Assembly (NCBI RefSeq): GCF_000255455.1
Contig: NZ_JH621249.1
Span: forward strand, 31,738 to 95,737
Length of the DNA: 64,000 nt
Source of the DNA: Aquimarina agarilytica ZC1
GTDB taxonomy: Bacteria > Bacteroidota > Bacteroidia > Flavobacteriales > Flavobacteriaceae
Reading direction: 5' to 3'
Shown here: piece after piece, positions 44,346 through 52,230 of the stretch
Numbering within the stretch: position 1 is the stretch's first letter
Layout of the letters: each line of letters opens with the position of its first letter
Notes under the pieces: generated by a model
Told to the model about the DNA's origin: nothing
Database searches by the model: none
The model's input: only the letters and a program-made list of their open reading frames with translations
Made by a program: the position numbers and the translations under genes

Positions 44346-44951
44346 CTAATTAAATGAGTTTATTTTAGTTGTAATTTCAGCTATTTTTACATGGCCAAAC
44401 CAAGAATGAAGTATTTCATTATCATTATTAAATAAAGTAAAAGTGGGCGTGCCACGAAATTGATTAGTCGTAAAAGTGAGTGATACTTCGGGTAGTTTTA
44501 CTAAATAGTTTTTTACTTTTTTTAAAAAAAGATCTTGATCATAATTAGACCAGATAGAAAAATTAGGATTTAGTAGGCATATTTTTTCTGTTATTTCATC
44601 TATTTGAGATGATTCCATTTTTTTATCCATTGCAATTGGAAATTCTGGTTGAATTTGTAATTTATCATATCCATATTCAGCCAGAGCATGTTTGGTGTGA
44701 CCTACAAGTGTTCCTTCATTAACTAAATCAATAGTGTTTTTAGTTGTATTCACATCAAAATCTTCGAAGGCAGTAGAAAGGGCAAGAAAACCTAAATCAT
44801 TATTATACTTTTTGTATAGTTTATTAAAAGTTGGTAAGGCATATAAAAAACAACCCGGACAGTTTACTTGAAAGTTAAGTAGTAAATTAAGTTTTTTAGG
44901 TTCAAAATCTCCTTGAATTTTTTCACCTACATATAAATGTAAAGGTGTCAT
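44346..44951 (-). CDS. Thioredoxin-fold (TlpA/peroxiredoxin-like) protein with CPGC motif
   Basis: This is a 201-residue thioredoxin-fold protein without a signal peptide. The redox motif is FQVNCPGCFLYALP (CxxC) and the cis-proline loop is FRGTPTFTLF. An insert between them, as in TlpA or AhpC-TSA proteins, contains KKYNNDLGFLALSTAFEDFD. It could be a cytosolic thiol oxidoreductase. The start codon lies 18 bases from copy 2 of the conserved 30-bp dyad motif. It is the only gene between the MITE-like element and the dehydrogenase at 45083, and its partner is unknown. Confidence 0.65.
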   Translation of the reverse strand: MTPLHLYVGEKIQGDFEPKKLNLLLNFQVNCPGCFLYALPTFNKLYKKYNNDLGFLALSTAFEDFDVNTTKNTIDLVNEGTLVGHTKHALAEYGYDKLQIQPEFPIAMDKKMESSQIDEITEKICLLNPNFSIWSNYDQDLFLKKVKNYLVKLPEVSLTFTTNQFRGTPTFTLFNNDNEILHSWFGHVKIAEITTKINSFN

Positions 44952-44968
44952 AGCTAATTTTATTAATT

Positions 44969-44996
44969 ATACGTAATTCTTATCAGTAAATCGTAT
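44969..44996 (-). promoter_or_regulatory. Conserved ~30-bp dyad motif, copy 2
   Basis: ATACG ... CGTAT ends enclose TAATTCTTATCAGTAAAT (plus strand), matching copy 1 at 5841-5871 almost throughout. It lies directly upstream of the thioredoxin-like gene on the minus strand. Confidence 0.4.
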
Positions 44997-45082
44997 TAGT
45001 CGTAAAAAATAATAATCTAAGACTGTTTGATGATCATATTGTGTTAAAAATGTAAAAAAATAGTTTAGTATGAGTTGAATGA

Positions 45083-46297
45083 TTAGAAAGAAAAAGATTT
45101 TGATAAAACGAAATCTTCCAAATACTGATACTTTTTAGTAAAGTCACCATTTTTGAAAACACAAGCTTTTTCTAAAATTGGGTGATTTGGATTATTTATA
45201 AGTAGGGGAAGGATTCTTGAAGCAAATTGATTTCCAAACTCAATACTACTATATTCAGGTAACTCACACGGAAGATTATCCACAGCCATAATGGCTATAC
45301 TATTGGGAGTATTGTAATTGGTTTCCTTACCTGTTAGTTTATCATACCCATAAATTGGATTTTTTGGTGTTGCTACTTTTATACAAGTAGGTATGGGGTG
45401 ATCTAGATCACATGAAATATCTGCAATAGTATTTATTTTAAAATCAGGTTGATTGGTTTGCTTTTGAGTAAAAAGCATTGGCATGCCTTGGTGGTAATAA
45501 TGACCAGCTATAAATAGATCTGCATGTTGCGTAAATTTACTGAAGGTACTTTTGTAGTTATAAGGGTGTTTTATGAAATCATTTATACAAAACTCCTGAG
45601 TGTTATAATGCTCTAAATAATCCGACTTACGCAATTGAACGAATGTAGGGAAATTGTAGGTTGTATTCAAAAACTCGGTTGGCGTTAATTGTTTTATTCC
45701 TATGCTTTTTAAAAACTGAGCGGTAGCATTTCCTACATTTCCAGTTCCAGTAACTACAATTTTTATAGCTGGAATAACATGTTTAGCAATCTCGTTTTTG
45801 AGATGCTCAATACTCGTAAAATGATGTGGTTTTGGCAGTGTAAATAAGGTATTTTTTAAGCCATAGGTACGTAAAGCATGATAGGCACCTATATTACCCG
45901 CACTTTTTCCAAAGGCTACTAAACGTCTGTTAGCATCATCAGTCAAATTTTCATGATCGTAAAAGGTGATTTTTTTTTCGGTCAAGCCTTGTAAATATTC
46001 TTTGTTATGAGCTTGCATTTTGGTGGTATGCGAAAAAAAGAAATAGGTTTTATGTGGAATTAAATTTTTCAGAGGTACTTCTTTTATACCCAGAAAAACA
46101 TCAGCATCATTACTATTTTTAGTAACAACAAAACCAAGTTTAGCATAAGCAGCATCGGGAAAACAGCGAGTAGCAGAGCTTTCAATAATAAATTGATGTT
46201 GAGGGTAACAATCTGCTATTTTTTTTAATTGTAAGGGAGAAAATAATACACGAGCTTCGTGTATTGATTTATGTTCCTTAATGAGGGCAAACTTCAA
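45083..46297 (-). CDS. Alanine/saccharopine dehydrogenase-like NAD(P) oxidoreductase
   Basis: This is a 404-residue two-domain protein. The N-terminal domain is of the AlaDH/PNT type (MKFALIKEHKSIHEARVLFSP, GIKEVPLKNLIPHKTYFFFSHTTK in part, FYDHENLTDD), and the Rossmann domain has IKIVVTGTGNVGNATAQFLKSIG. The FFFSHT segment resembles NAD-dependent saccharopine dehydrogenases (lysine-forming) of Bacteroidota. It lacks a signal peptide. It is a single gene with its own -7 element and is divergent from ssrA. The substrate remains to be shown; lysine metabolism is a family-based guess. Confidence 0.7.
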   Translation of the reverse strand: MKFALIKEHKSIHEARVLFSPLQLKKIADCYPQHQFIIESSATRCFPDAAYAKLGFVVTKNSNDADVFLGIKEVPLKNLIPHKTYFFFSHTTKMQAHNKEYLQGLTEKKITFYDHENLTDDANRRLVAFGKSAGNIGAYHALRTYGLKNTLFTLPKPHHFTSIEHLKNEIAKHVIPAIKIVVTGTGNVGNATAQFLKSIGIKQLTPTEFLNTTYNFPTFVQLRKSDYLEHYNTQEFCINDFIKHPYNYKSTFSKFTQHADLFIAGHYYHQGMPMLFTQKQTNQPDFKINTIADISCDLDHPIPTCIKVATPKNPIYGYDKLTGKETNYNTPNSIAIMAVDNLPCELPEYSSIEFGNQFASRILPLLINNPNHPILEKACVFKNGDFTKKYQYLEDFVLSKSFSF

Positions 46298-46330
46298 AAT
46301 GGTATAATATTTGTAAAAATTTTACGGGCG

Positions 46331-46353
46331 CAAAGATATTACAATTATATTTG
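46331..46353. promoter_or_regulatory. Divergent -7 elements between the dehydrogenase gene and ssrA
   Basis: CAAAGATA (46331-46338) reads TATCTTTG on the minus strand, toward the dehydrogenase gene. TATATTTG (46346-46353) on the plus strand lies 80 bases before ssrA, whose 5' end is normally made by RNase P. Confidence 0.45.
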
Positions 46354-46432
46354 CAACCCGAATTTGATATTTTTTATATTCTAATTTGGTACAAATTAGT
46401 AAATACATATTGTTGTTTTTACTGATACAAAT

Positions 46433-46829
46433 GGGGTCGACTGGTTTTGACAGCGAGACCAATTGGATTGTAAGCACGCCGAGCTATGATGTTCATGCTC
46501 GTAAATATCGATGTCACTTTTTTAAACGGCGAGAATAACTACGCCCTAGCTGCATAATCTGAATCATAGTAGGATAATGCCTCGGTCTACTAGGTAGACA
46601 AGCAGGATACTCTTCAAAAGCCTTGGTTTACGGCGTTTGGTTTTTGAGTATCGTAAAAGTAAACATAGAAATAGTAGAGTCTTGATACTATTTTGAAGCT
46701 TAATTAAGAATAAGGAATGCGTTGGTTGTTTTTGACCGGCAAGTTCACGAAAATCGAAACAAAAACTAAGCGTGTAGAAAGCAGTCATAATTGCTTGTTT
46801 GGACGAGGGTTCGAATCCCTCCGACTCCA
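46433..46829 (+). ncRNA. ssrA: Transfer-messenger RNA (tmRNA)
   Basis: This rescues stalled ribosomes and tags their products for degradation. The acceptor stem GGGGTCG (46433-46439) pairs with CGACTCC (46822-46828) with one G-U pair. GGGGUCGACUGG at the 5' end and GGGTTCGAATCCC in the T arm are canonical. The tag frame at 46528-46557 reads GENNYALAA followed by TAA, the usual flavobacterial tag. CCA is not encoded (A is followed by CTT). The gene is intact, although a mobile element lies against its 3' end. Confidence 0.96.
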
Positions 46830-48399
46830 CTTCAAGAGAATTATCATAATTTTTATGGTAATTCTCTTTTTTGTTTCCGCCCATATTGCCCGATATACTT
46901 GCGATTGCAGAGAAAATGGAGTTTACTCTAAAAGTTCGAACTCGGTGATTTTTGAAGTCATAGTAAATTCCCTCGGGGAACACCATATATTGCAATGCTC
47001 TTTTTGTTTCGATATTACCAGACTCCCATAGTGACGGGAGATTCAAAGCATAATCTAAAGCTTTATCGACTGCCTTTCTAAGGTTCGAACTATTAAATTT
47101 GAAGTTTAGTTTTTTACTTTCAAATTCCCGTTTTTCCAGCTCTAACTTCTGTTTAAATTTATCATATTGAGGTTTAGTTATCTCTTCAAAAACGAATCGC
47201 TCTTCCAATCGTTCCAAACGCTTCTGAAGGTTTTCAATATCAGCTTCTACACGTTTAGCATCTTCTATACTTTCAGAATTTAACTCGATAAATTTGTCTG
47301 TAATGATTTCCTTCAATGGCTCTACAAGCTTTTCATCTCTTAGCTTGTAGTCATTTAAAAAATCTATAAATGTCTGGTGTAGTTTTTTAGCACTTCTATT
47401 TTCTTTACTACCCTTTCTTCTATTTTTATAATAATACAGGTTTTTAGAACGCACTAGATAACCTGTATACGGCGTTTTACATTCAAGTGATTTGATAAAC
47501 GATTTTAACGGCAAATGTTCATCTTCTGAGTTGTAAACTCTGTTATCTGGTCTTGTATAAAGAATGTTGTTAATCTTTAAAAACAACTCTTGATTTACCA
47601 GAGGTTGTTGTTTACCAATCACTATCTCGTCAGGAAGTAATGGACTAATTATTAACCCGCAATAGAAAGGGTTTCTCAGATATTTACTAAAACTCTTTTC
47701 AGTTATTTTAAGTCCTTTCTTTTTAAACTTCCTCACGATTTCAGAATTGGCCAAACCAAGATTTGCTTTCATAAGAAAAGCCTTCTTCAATAATTTACCT
47801 TGCTCGTTAATTATGTATTCAGGAGTTTTTCCATTACCAGGATTTAAGTTGGTATAACCGAAAGGCAATGGACCAATGTAATACCCTTTTCTTATTTTTT
47901 CTTTCATACCAGAAACACACTTGTCCCTTCTCAATTCATTGTCAAACTGAGAGAACATATAATAGAGATTCTGTTGAAAAGACCCAGCACTTGTAGAAGT
48001 ATCTACTTCCTGTGTTGCAGATAATGTTACAATGCCTTGCTTTTTGAGCTGGTCACTTATATAAGCTCCATTGGCTCCCGTTCTTGAAAATCGGTCGTAA
48101 GAATACACAATAATATAACCAATATCTTTTCGCCTTTTTACAAAGGTTAGCATTTTTTGGAATTGCTTTCGTTCATCGCTTTTTGCAGACTCATAAGTAC
48201 CTCCAAAATACTCTGACACTTCAATTCCTTTCTTAAGTGCTAGTTCCTTACAGTACTTAAGTTGTGTTTCTAAACTAGCGTTATTCTCTGCCTGTTCTTT
48301 TGTAGATACCCTAGTATAAATAACCGCTTTCCCGTCTGTTTTGAACTGAATGGATTTGCTTGGTTTTGCAAACTGTTTAAAGACTGATAAATCTTTCAT
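46564..48399 (-). CDS. Large serine recombinase (integrase), C-terminus fused by integration to antisense ssrA sequence
   Basis: Residues ~23-160 form the resolvase catalytic domain: VIYTRVSTKEQ with the nucleophile Ser32, then SYDRFSRTGANGAYI. Residues ~170-290 are a recombinase domain (GPLPFGYTNLN, LRNPFYCGLIISP). A zinc-ribbon position holds few cysteines (LECKTPYTGYLVRSKNLYYYK). Residues ~360-430 form a coiled coil. Beyond residue ~500 the frame reads through the ssrA terminator and, from residue ~524 (ESEGFEPSSKQ), antisense to ssrA itself, so the last ~88 residues come from host sequence and would change after excision. It catalyses integration and excision of the element. It follows a 57-residue gene by one base. 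Confidence 0.85.
   Translation of the reverse strand: MKDLSVFKQFAKPSKSIQFKTDGKAVIYTRVSTKEQAENNASLETQLKYCKELALKKGIEVSEYFGGTYESAKSDERKQFQKMLTFVKRRKDIGYIIVYSYDRFSRTGANGAYISDQLKKQGIVTLSATQEVDTSTSAGSFQQNLYYMFSQFDNELRRDKCVSGMKEKIRKGYYIGPLPFGYTNLNPGNGKTPEYIINEQGKLLKKAFLMKANLGLANSEIVRKFKKKGLKITEKSFSKYLRNPFYCGLIISPLLPDEIVIGKQQPLVNQELFLKINNILYTRPDNRVYNSEDEHLPLKSFIKSLECKTPYTGYLVRSKNLYYYKNRRKGSKENRSAKKLHQTFIDFLNDYKLRDEKLVEPLKEIITDKFIELNSESIEDAKRVEADIENLQKRLERLEERFVFEEITKPQYDKFKQKLELEKREFESKKLNFKFNSSNLRKAVDKALDYALNLPSLWESGNIETKRALQYMVFPEGIYYDFKNHRVRTFRVNSIFSAIASISGNMGGNKKENYHKNYDNSLEVESEGFEPSSKQAIMTAFYTLSFCFDFRELAGQKQPTHSLFLIKLQNSIKTLLFLCLLLRYSKTKRRKPRLLKSILLVYLVDRGIILL
46835..46872 (+). terminator. Terminator of ssrA
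   Basis: AGAGAATTATCATA (46835-46848) pairs with 46854-46867 (one G-U) and is followed by TTTTTT. It lies within the antisense tail of the recombinase reading frame, so it is either host sequence or supplied by the element's attachment site. Confidence 0.85.
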
Positions 48400-48400
48400 A

Positions 48401-48574
48401 TTAACTTGTATTCATAAAATGTATGCAAACTACCTCTGCAAGCATTTCTAATTCTTTAACTATTTTCTTTGACTCTTCTTCCGAAATATCCTCAAATCCA
48501 ACAAAGGATTTTAACCACTCGTCGTTGTACTTTTCTTCTTTTACTTTTTGCTTAACAGCAATTGTTTTTGACAT
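48401..48574 (-). CDS. 57-residue protein translationally coupled to the recombinase
   Basis: ATG 48574 to TAA 48401 encodes a 57-residue, highly charged protein (MSKTIAVKQKVKEEKYNDEW ... EESKKIVKELEML). It has a helical pattern and is strongly acidic in the middle. Its stop codon is one base from the recombinase ATG (TAATATG), so the two are almost certainly co-translated. The position suggests a directionality factor or recombinase partner, which are small and often encoded beside serine integrases; that is inference only. It is too short for usual gene calling. The gap 48575-48695 holds no further gene. Confidence 0.6.
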   Translation of the reverse strand: MSKTIAVKQKVKEEKYNDEWLKSFVGFEDISEEESKKIVKELEMLAEVVCIHFMNTS

Positions 48575-48695
48575 TTTGATTTCCTAATCAATTGCTCCAT
48601 TATTTATGGTTGCAATCAAATCTGAAATAATGACCCTTATGGTCTTCTGGTTTAGCTTTAAAGCTTTTAATCACTAAACCTCTTGATGTCTTGGT

Positions 48696-48965
48696 TTATT
48701 TAACCTTTGTTTTTATGGTACGATTTATAAATACTACGCGACCATCATTCTGTTTTATTTCGATATTCTGATAGTTGTGTTCTTTCAATATATCTACTAT
48801 TCTTGTTCGCTCCTCAATACGCTCTGTTCCTTCTATCATATCAATGCGCCCATTGCGTTTGGTAATCTTTAAAGATTGAAATGTTTGAAGGCGCAACATT
48901 TCAATTACCTGTCTCTCTTCTTCAGATAGCGAAGCAAGCTCTTTTGGTTGTAAATCTTGCTTCAT
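48696..48965 (-). CDS. Small mobile-element protein of unknown function
   Basis: ATG 48965 gives 89 residues; the frame also opens with TTG at 48971 but that overlaps the upstream stop. It has LASLSEEERQVIEMLRLQTFQ, then two copies of a beta-hairpin-like pattern: SLKITKRNGRIDMIEG and NIEIKQNDGRVVFINR, which suggests an internal duplication. No family is recognised. It begins two bases after the stop of the regulator at 48968, so the two form an operon. The duplicated K-NGRI unit may be a DNA-contacting hairpin, as in MerR-like or AlpA-like excisionases, but this is unproven. Confidence 0.5.
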   Translation of the reverse strand: MKQDLQPKELASLSEEERQVIEMLRLQTFQSLKITKRNGRIDMIEGTERIEERTRIVDILKEHNYQNIEIKQNDGRVVFINRTIKTKVK

Positions 48966-48967
48966 AA

Positions 48968-49672
48968 TCAATTACTATTTTTCTTTTCTAGTAATTGTCT
49001 TAGTAAATCGATTTCTCGCTTCATCGCTTCATCTAATTTCTGACGTGTTTCAATAAGTTGTTTATCCAATAATTCAAGTTTTTCTTCAAAATACTTCCGC
49101 ATATCTTGCATTTCAAGCGATTTTGCTTCAAACAGTTTTTCAAACTTTTTAGTCGCTTGTTTACTTTCTACTTGTATGGACGATATAATTTGAAGAAATT
49201 TTTCAACTCGGTCTTTATCCATCTGAGAGATAAAGTTGTTAATCATTGTATTAACTTCTACTACCTCCACGAGGGTATTCTTTGAACCTGCAGCAGCAGT
49301 ATTAATTCCTTTAATTTCACCTTTACCAGCGTGAATATTTGTAGTATTTGCTCCAGAACTATTTATACCGTTTCCCGAAACAGTCACATTCATTATGGTA
49401 TTTGGCTTGTAATGTAAAGGTTTATCATCGGCATAAAAGTAATTCATATCTACATTGAATGCTTTTGCAAATTTGATTAGTGCAATGTGAGGAATATGCT
49501 TATTGCGCCCTCTTACCGCCGAAACAATACTTCTATTATTTGGATAGACAGCTTTTCCAATAGCGCTATCATTTGCTGGTTTTATACCTAATTCAGTATT
49601 TATAGCAATAACTTCATCTACGGCTTCTATAAACTTGTTATCAATATTATCTAATAGGGGATTTTCTTTCAT
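48968..49672 (-). CDS. Element regulator with HTH-like N-terminus and C-terminal coiled coil
   Basis: This is a 234-residue protein. Residues ~10-85 form a repressor-like helical domain (DSAIGKAVYPNNRSIVSAVRGRNKHIP, then IALIKFAKAFNVDMNYFY), consistent with an XRE-type DNA-binding unit. Residues ~90-130 are Gly/Asn/Thr-rich (VSGNGINSSGANTTNIHAG), a flexible low-complexity joint. Residues ~170-230 are a long coiled coil with heptads (KFEKLFEAKSLEMQDMRKYF). It is divergent from the gene at 49857 across a 184-base control region, like a phage cI/cro pair. It probably represses element genes or itself (inference). Confidence 0.6.
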   Translation of the reverse strand: MKENPLLDNIDNKFIEAVDEVIAINTELGIKPANDSAIGKAVYPNNRSIVSAVRGRNKHIPHIALIKFAKAFNVDMNYFYADDKPLHYKPNTIMNVTVSGNGINSSGANTTNIHAGKGEIKGINTAAAGSKNTLVEVVEVNTMINNFISQMDKDRVEKFLQIISSIQVESKQATKKFEKLFEAKSLEMQDMRKYFEEKLELLDKQLIETRQKLDEAMKREIDLLRQLLEKKNSN

Positions 49673-49856
49673 TATTTTAAAGTGTTGTCTCTAAATTGGT
49701 TAGTTATTATTTATTAATCGGATGTAAAATTTGATATCAATAATTAGTATTTGAATAGCAATATTATATATATTTGGCATCACAAACAACTAAAATGATG
49801 TTTATTTTTATAATTAAATCATAAAATGATGTCAATTATTTTACAAAACTTTTACA
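49673..49856. promoter_or_regulatory. Divergent control region of the element
   Basis: It contains a plus-strand -7 element TATATTTG (49768-49775) and two copies of AAAATGATGT (49791-49800 and 49823-49832), spaced 32 bases, about three helical turns, apart. This layout suits an operator pair for the flanking regulators. No clear minus-strand -7 match was found. Confidence 0.4.
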
Positions 49857-50147
49857 ATGTATTTACAGTCAGAAATTAAAACCGTACTCCTAAAGATGGA
49901 AAAGCTATACGACAGCCCCATTACTTTACTAACCAAAACCTCTGGACTATCACGACCTACAGTGTCCAAGTTCTTTAATAAGCAAATCATTAAACCTAGT
50001 AGCGTAGAAACGCTTTACGAACTTTGTCTTGACCTTATAGAAGCTAAAGAGAAAAAGCGACAAACCTCCTTAAGAAGAGAGCAGAGTCTTTTTAAGGAAT
50101 CTCAACGTGAGCCCAATAAAAAATCGCAGACCACATTAAATCTGTAA
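49857..50147 (+). CDS. Small HTH protein, Cro-like
   Basis: This is a 96-residue basic protein with a helix-turn-helix in residues ~18-48 (PITLLTKTSGLSRPTVSKFF, NKQIIKPSSVETLYELCLDL) and a lysine/arginine/glutamine-rich tail. The pattern TSGLSRPTVSKFF is a clean recognition helix. It is the first gene rightward from the divergent control region and is followed by a 413-residue protein with a winged helix. It probably acts as antagonist or partner of the regulator on the other strand. Family assignment is by fold pattern only. Confidence 0.6.
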   Translation: MYLQSEIKTVLLKMEKLYDSPITLLTKTSGLSRPTVSKFFNKQIIKPSSVETLYELCLDLIEAKEKKRQTSLRREQSLFKESQREPNKKSQTTLNL

Positions 50148-50224
50148 ACCCAATGCTATAACAGCAAGCAAGACATACCACTTCACTGACAGTATTTTAC
50201 TGAGGTGTGGTTATCTCTTACTAA

Positions 50225-51466
50225 ATGTCCATAATACACTACGCTACTGCATTTAATGCTTTAGATACTTATGTAGAAAACTACAACAGCAACACAAACT
50301 CCCTGTCCAAACAAGTGCGACAGGCTATGATTCTTACAACTCGTGAAATCATTAAGATATACTCGCTTTCTCTTCTCAAAGCGAATAGTATTTCATCTGT
50401 AGATTTACAAAATCTCCCTCCTTTAAGAACAAATAATGTTCAACTGGCTAAAAAAGCAAATGCCAGCATAAGAACCATTCAAAGACATATATCTCGCTTA
50501 AGAGAAGCCAATATCATTACTGCAAAAAAGTGGCGTGGTTCTAAAGCAGATTATGAGCTTTCCATCAATCCAAACATCCTGTTAGTAACTGGAAAACAAG
50601 TTGTGGATAAAGCAAAAAGTACGCTAAAAGAACCTCAAAATTTAAACACTGAAAATCAACACCTTAAAGAAACACAAACGCCAACTTGTCCTCATACAGA
50701 TACTAGTAACAATGGTTACATAAATAATATAATAATAGCGGTTGATAAGTTGAAAAGAACAACGAGTTCGTTACCTCTCACAAAGCTTCAGCGGTCACGC
50801 AACGCTACTAGTAACACCTTGACAGGATACACAGGGAAAATAGCCCCTAAAAAAAATGATGATGCAGGGGAAATAGTGCGGAACAAACGAGTCACAGAGC
50901 AAACTGGCGCCGAAATTTCGGAAGCCGATGTGGCTCGTTCCGCCTCCCTATCTGTGTATGTAAAAAGTCTATGGAAACTTGCTCGAAATACACTTTACAA
51001 AAACCACTATCTCACACAGAGTCAAGAAAAAAGAGCTTTGGAACTATTACGACTTTGGTACGAACCTGTTTCGGATAAAACGCTATCAAAAGTGCATCAA
51101 GTCTATGTGGAACGTATCGCAATCGTGGAGAAATACATTGCCAAAGATTCCGAAAGGAGATTTGTACAACTGCCTCATCAATACTTTGACCCTAAAAACC
51201 CTAGCGGATTTACAGGTACTCGCAAATGGTATTACAACCAGAAAAAGCGGGAACTTGAAGTACAACAAAAGCTCATTCTACACGCCCAAATAAGGCGCTT
51301 TCTTAACAACGAGAAGAAAGATACCGCAAAACAAAAGCCTCGCCTTGAACTCTATAAAGCGTGCGAAACACGTATTGGAAAACTTGGGCAACCAGAACTC
51401 ATAAAGGCTTTTCAAGCGGCAGTACTAGACCACAGCACACACTCATTTTTACAATTCAATACTTAA
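50225..51466 (+). CDS. Winged-helix replication/regulation protein of mobile elements
   Basis: This is a 413-residue protein. Residues ~70-115 carry a winged helix (LAKKANASIRTIQRHISRLREANIITAKKW is one continuous unit; key parts are ASIRTIQRHISRL and IITAKKWRGSKADYEL). The middle is a low-complexity, Ser/Thr/Asn-rich linker (~140-240). The C-terminal ~150 residues are helical and charged, with the aromatic segment YFDPKNPSGFTGTRKWYYNQ. Proteins of this plan open operons in Bacteroidota mobile elements and may bind an origin or promoter. No Rep catalytic motif is seen. It is followed by three genes joined by 0-3-base spacing. Confidence 0.5.
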   Translation: MSIIHYATAFNALDTYVENYNSNTNSLSKQVRQAMILTTREIIKIYSLSLLKANSISSVDLQNLPPLRTNNVQLAKKANASIRTIQRHISRLREANIITAKKWRGSKADYELSINPNILLVTGKQVVDKAKSTLKEPQNLNTENQHLKETQTPTCPHTDTSNNGYINNIIIAVDKLKRTTSSLPLTKLQRSRNATSNTLTGYTGKIAPKKNDDAGEIVRNKRVTEQTGAEISEADVARSASLSVYVKSLWKLARNTLYKNHYLTQSQEKRALELLRLWYEPVSDKTLSKVHQVYVERIAIVEKYIAKDSERRFVQLPHQYFDPKNPSGFTGTRKWYYNQKKRELEVQQKLILHAQIRRFLNNEKKDTAKQKPRLELYKACETRIGKLGQPELIKAFQAAVLDHSTHSFLQFNT

Positions 51467-51469
51467 TAA

Positions 51470-51955
51470 ATGAAAAACAAAACGAAACAAAATAGCACCA
51501 TAAAGGCAAAACTCAAGGGTGCGTTAACCGATTTGTCCGTAGATATTTTTGGTTATGAAAAAATGGTATCAAAAAATATCATCAAAAGAACCACCTACAT
51601 CTCAAATCGTATTCGCATTCCTAAAGAGCGATTGTTTATACGTCTATTTCAGGCAGAGCATCAAATAAAGTCCCTGCTATACGACAATGACAAACCATTG
51701 AGCTCAATCCCTACAGAAGACTTAACCTATTTCTTTCTGGATGAGCAGACTGCTGCTTTAGGAAGCATCAAAAATAAAATTGCTTTTAGCATTAAGCAGT
51801 ATTTAAAAGATTTCGCAGAAGCAAACCGCATTGATGACCACAGCGTGCGCATCTGGATACACGTAAAAGACGAAAAAGTACACGTTAGAGCCTTTCAAAA
51901 TGAAGAGTTCATCAAGCAAATCCCACTTAATTCACTTATAAAATATTTCAAATAA
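51470..51955 (+). CDS. Unrecognised element protein, 161 residues
   Basis: This is a basic, soluble protein of 161 residues. Segments: LTDLSVDIFGYEKMV, ISNRIRIPKERLFIRLFQ, LSSIPTEDLTYFFLDE and VRIWIHVKDEKVHVRAFQ, the last pair looking like a beta-hairpin followed by a short strand with charged ends. No catalytic motif, signal or membrane segment is visible. It starts 3 bases after the stop of the winged-helix gene, and its stop codon overlaps the next start (TAATG). The tight packing implies a shared role with its operon partners, but I cannot name one. Confidence 0.5.
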   Translation: MKNKTKQNSTIKAKLKGALTDLSVDIFGYEKMVSKNIIKRTTYISNRIRIPKERLFIRLFQAEHQIKSLLYDNDKPLSSIPTEDLTYFFLDEQTAALGSIKNKIAFSIKQYLKDFAEANRIDDHSVRIWIHVKDEKVHVRAFQNEEFIKQIPLNSLIKYFK

Positions 51956-52230
51956 TGACACAGAAAAAAGGATGGAAACTAGGACAAGACTCCTACACAA
52001 AAATGATTGTATGGTTCAAAGATGGAAACGTACGCACAATGTACTCCATAGATTGGAAACATAAATTGTCTAAAACACGTAGTAAAGAAACAGGACTAGA
52101 GCGCTTTCGTAAAAAGATAAAACAGTACGGACCACTTGCTGGCACCATTGAAATTTATGACAAAGCAACTGGACAACGTATTGCAAAATATTATGAAGGC
52201 ATACAGAAAGAACTTCCAAATATTATATAA
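51955..52230 (+). CDS. Unrecognised element protein, 91 residues
   Basis: This is a 91-residue basic protein with the segments WKLGQDSYTKMIVWFKDGNVRTMYS, in part, and GLERFRKKIKQYGPLAGTIEIYDK. The strands WFKDGNVRTMYSIDW and TIEIYDKATGQRIAKYY suggest a small mixed alpha/beta fold. Both ends overlap neighbours by one base (TAATG), so it is translated with them. It resembles the small proteins commonly found in conjugative or mobilisable Bacteroidota elements (general impression). Function unknown. Confidence 0.5.
   Translation: MTQKKGWKLGQDSYTKMIVWFKDGNVRTMYSIDWKHKLSKTRSKETGLERFRKKIKQYGPLAGTIEIYDKATGQRIAKYYEGIQKELPNII

Noticed and set aside
46717-47031. Plus-strand ORF of 104 residues across the ssrA 3' end
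   Set aside because: It overlaps tmRNA and lies antisense to the conserved recombinase frame; its protein has no family features.
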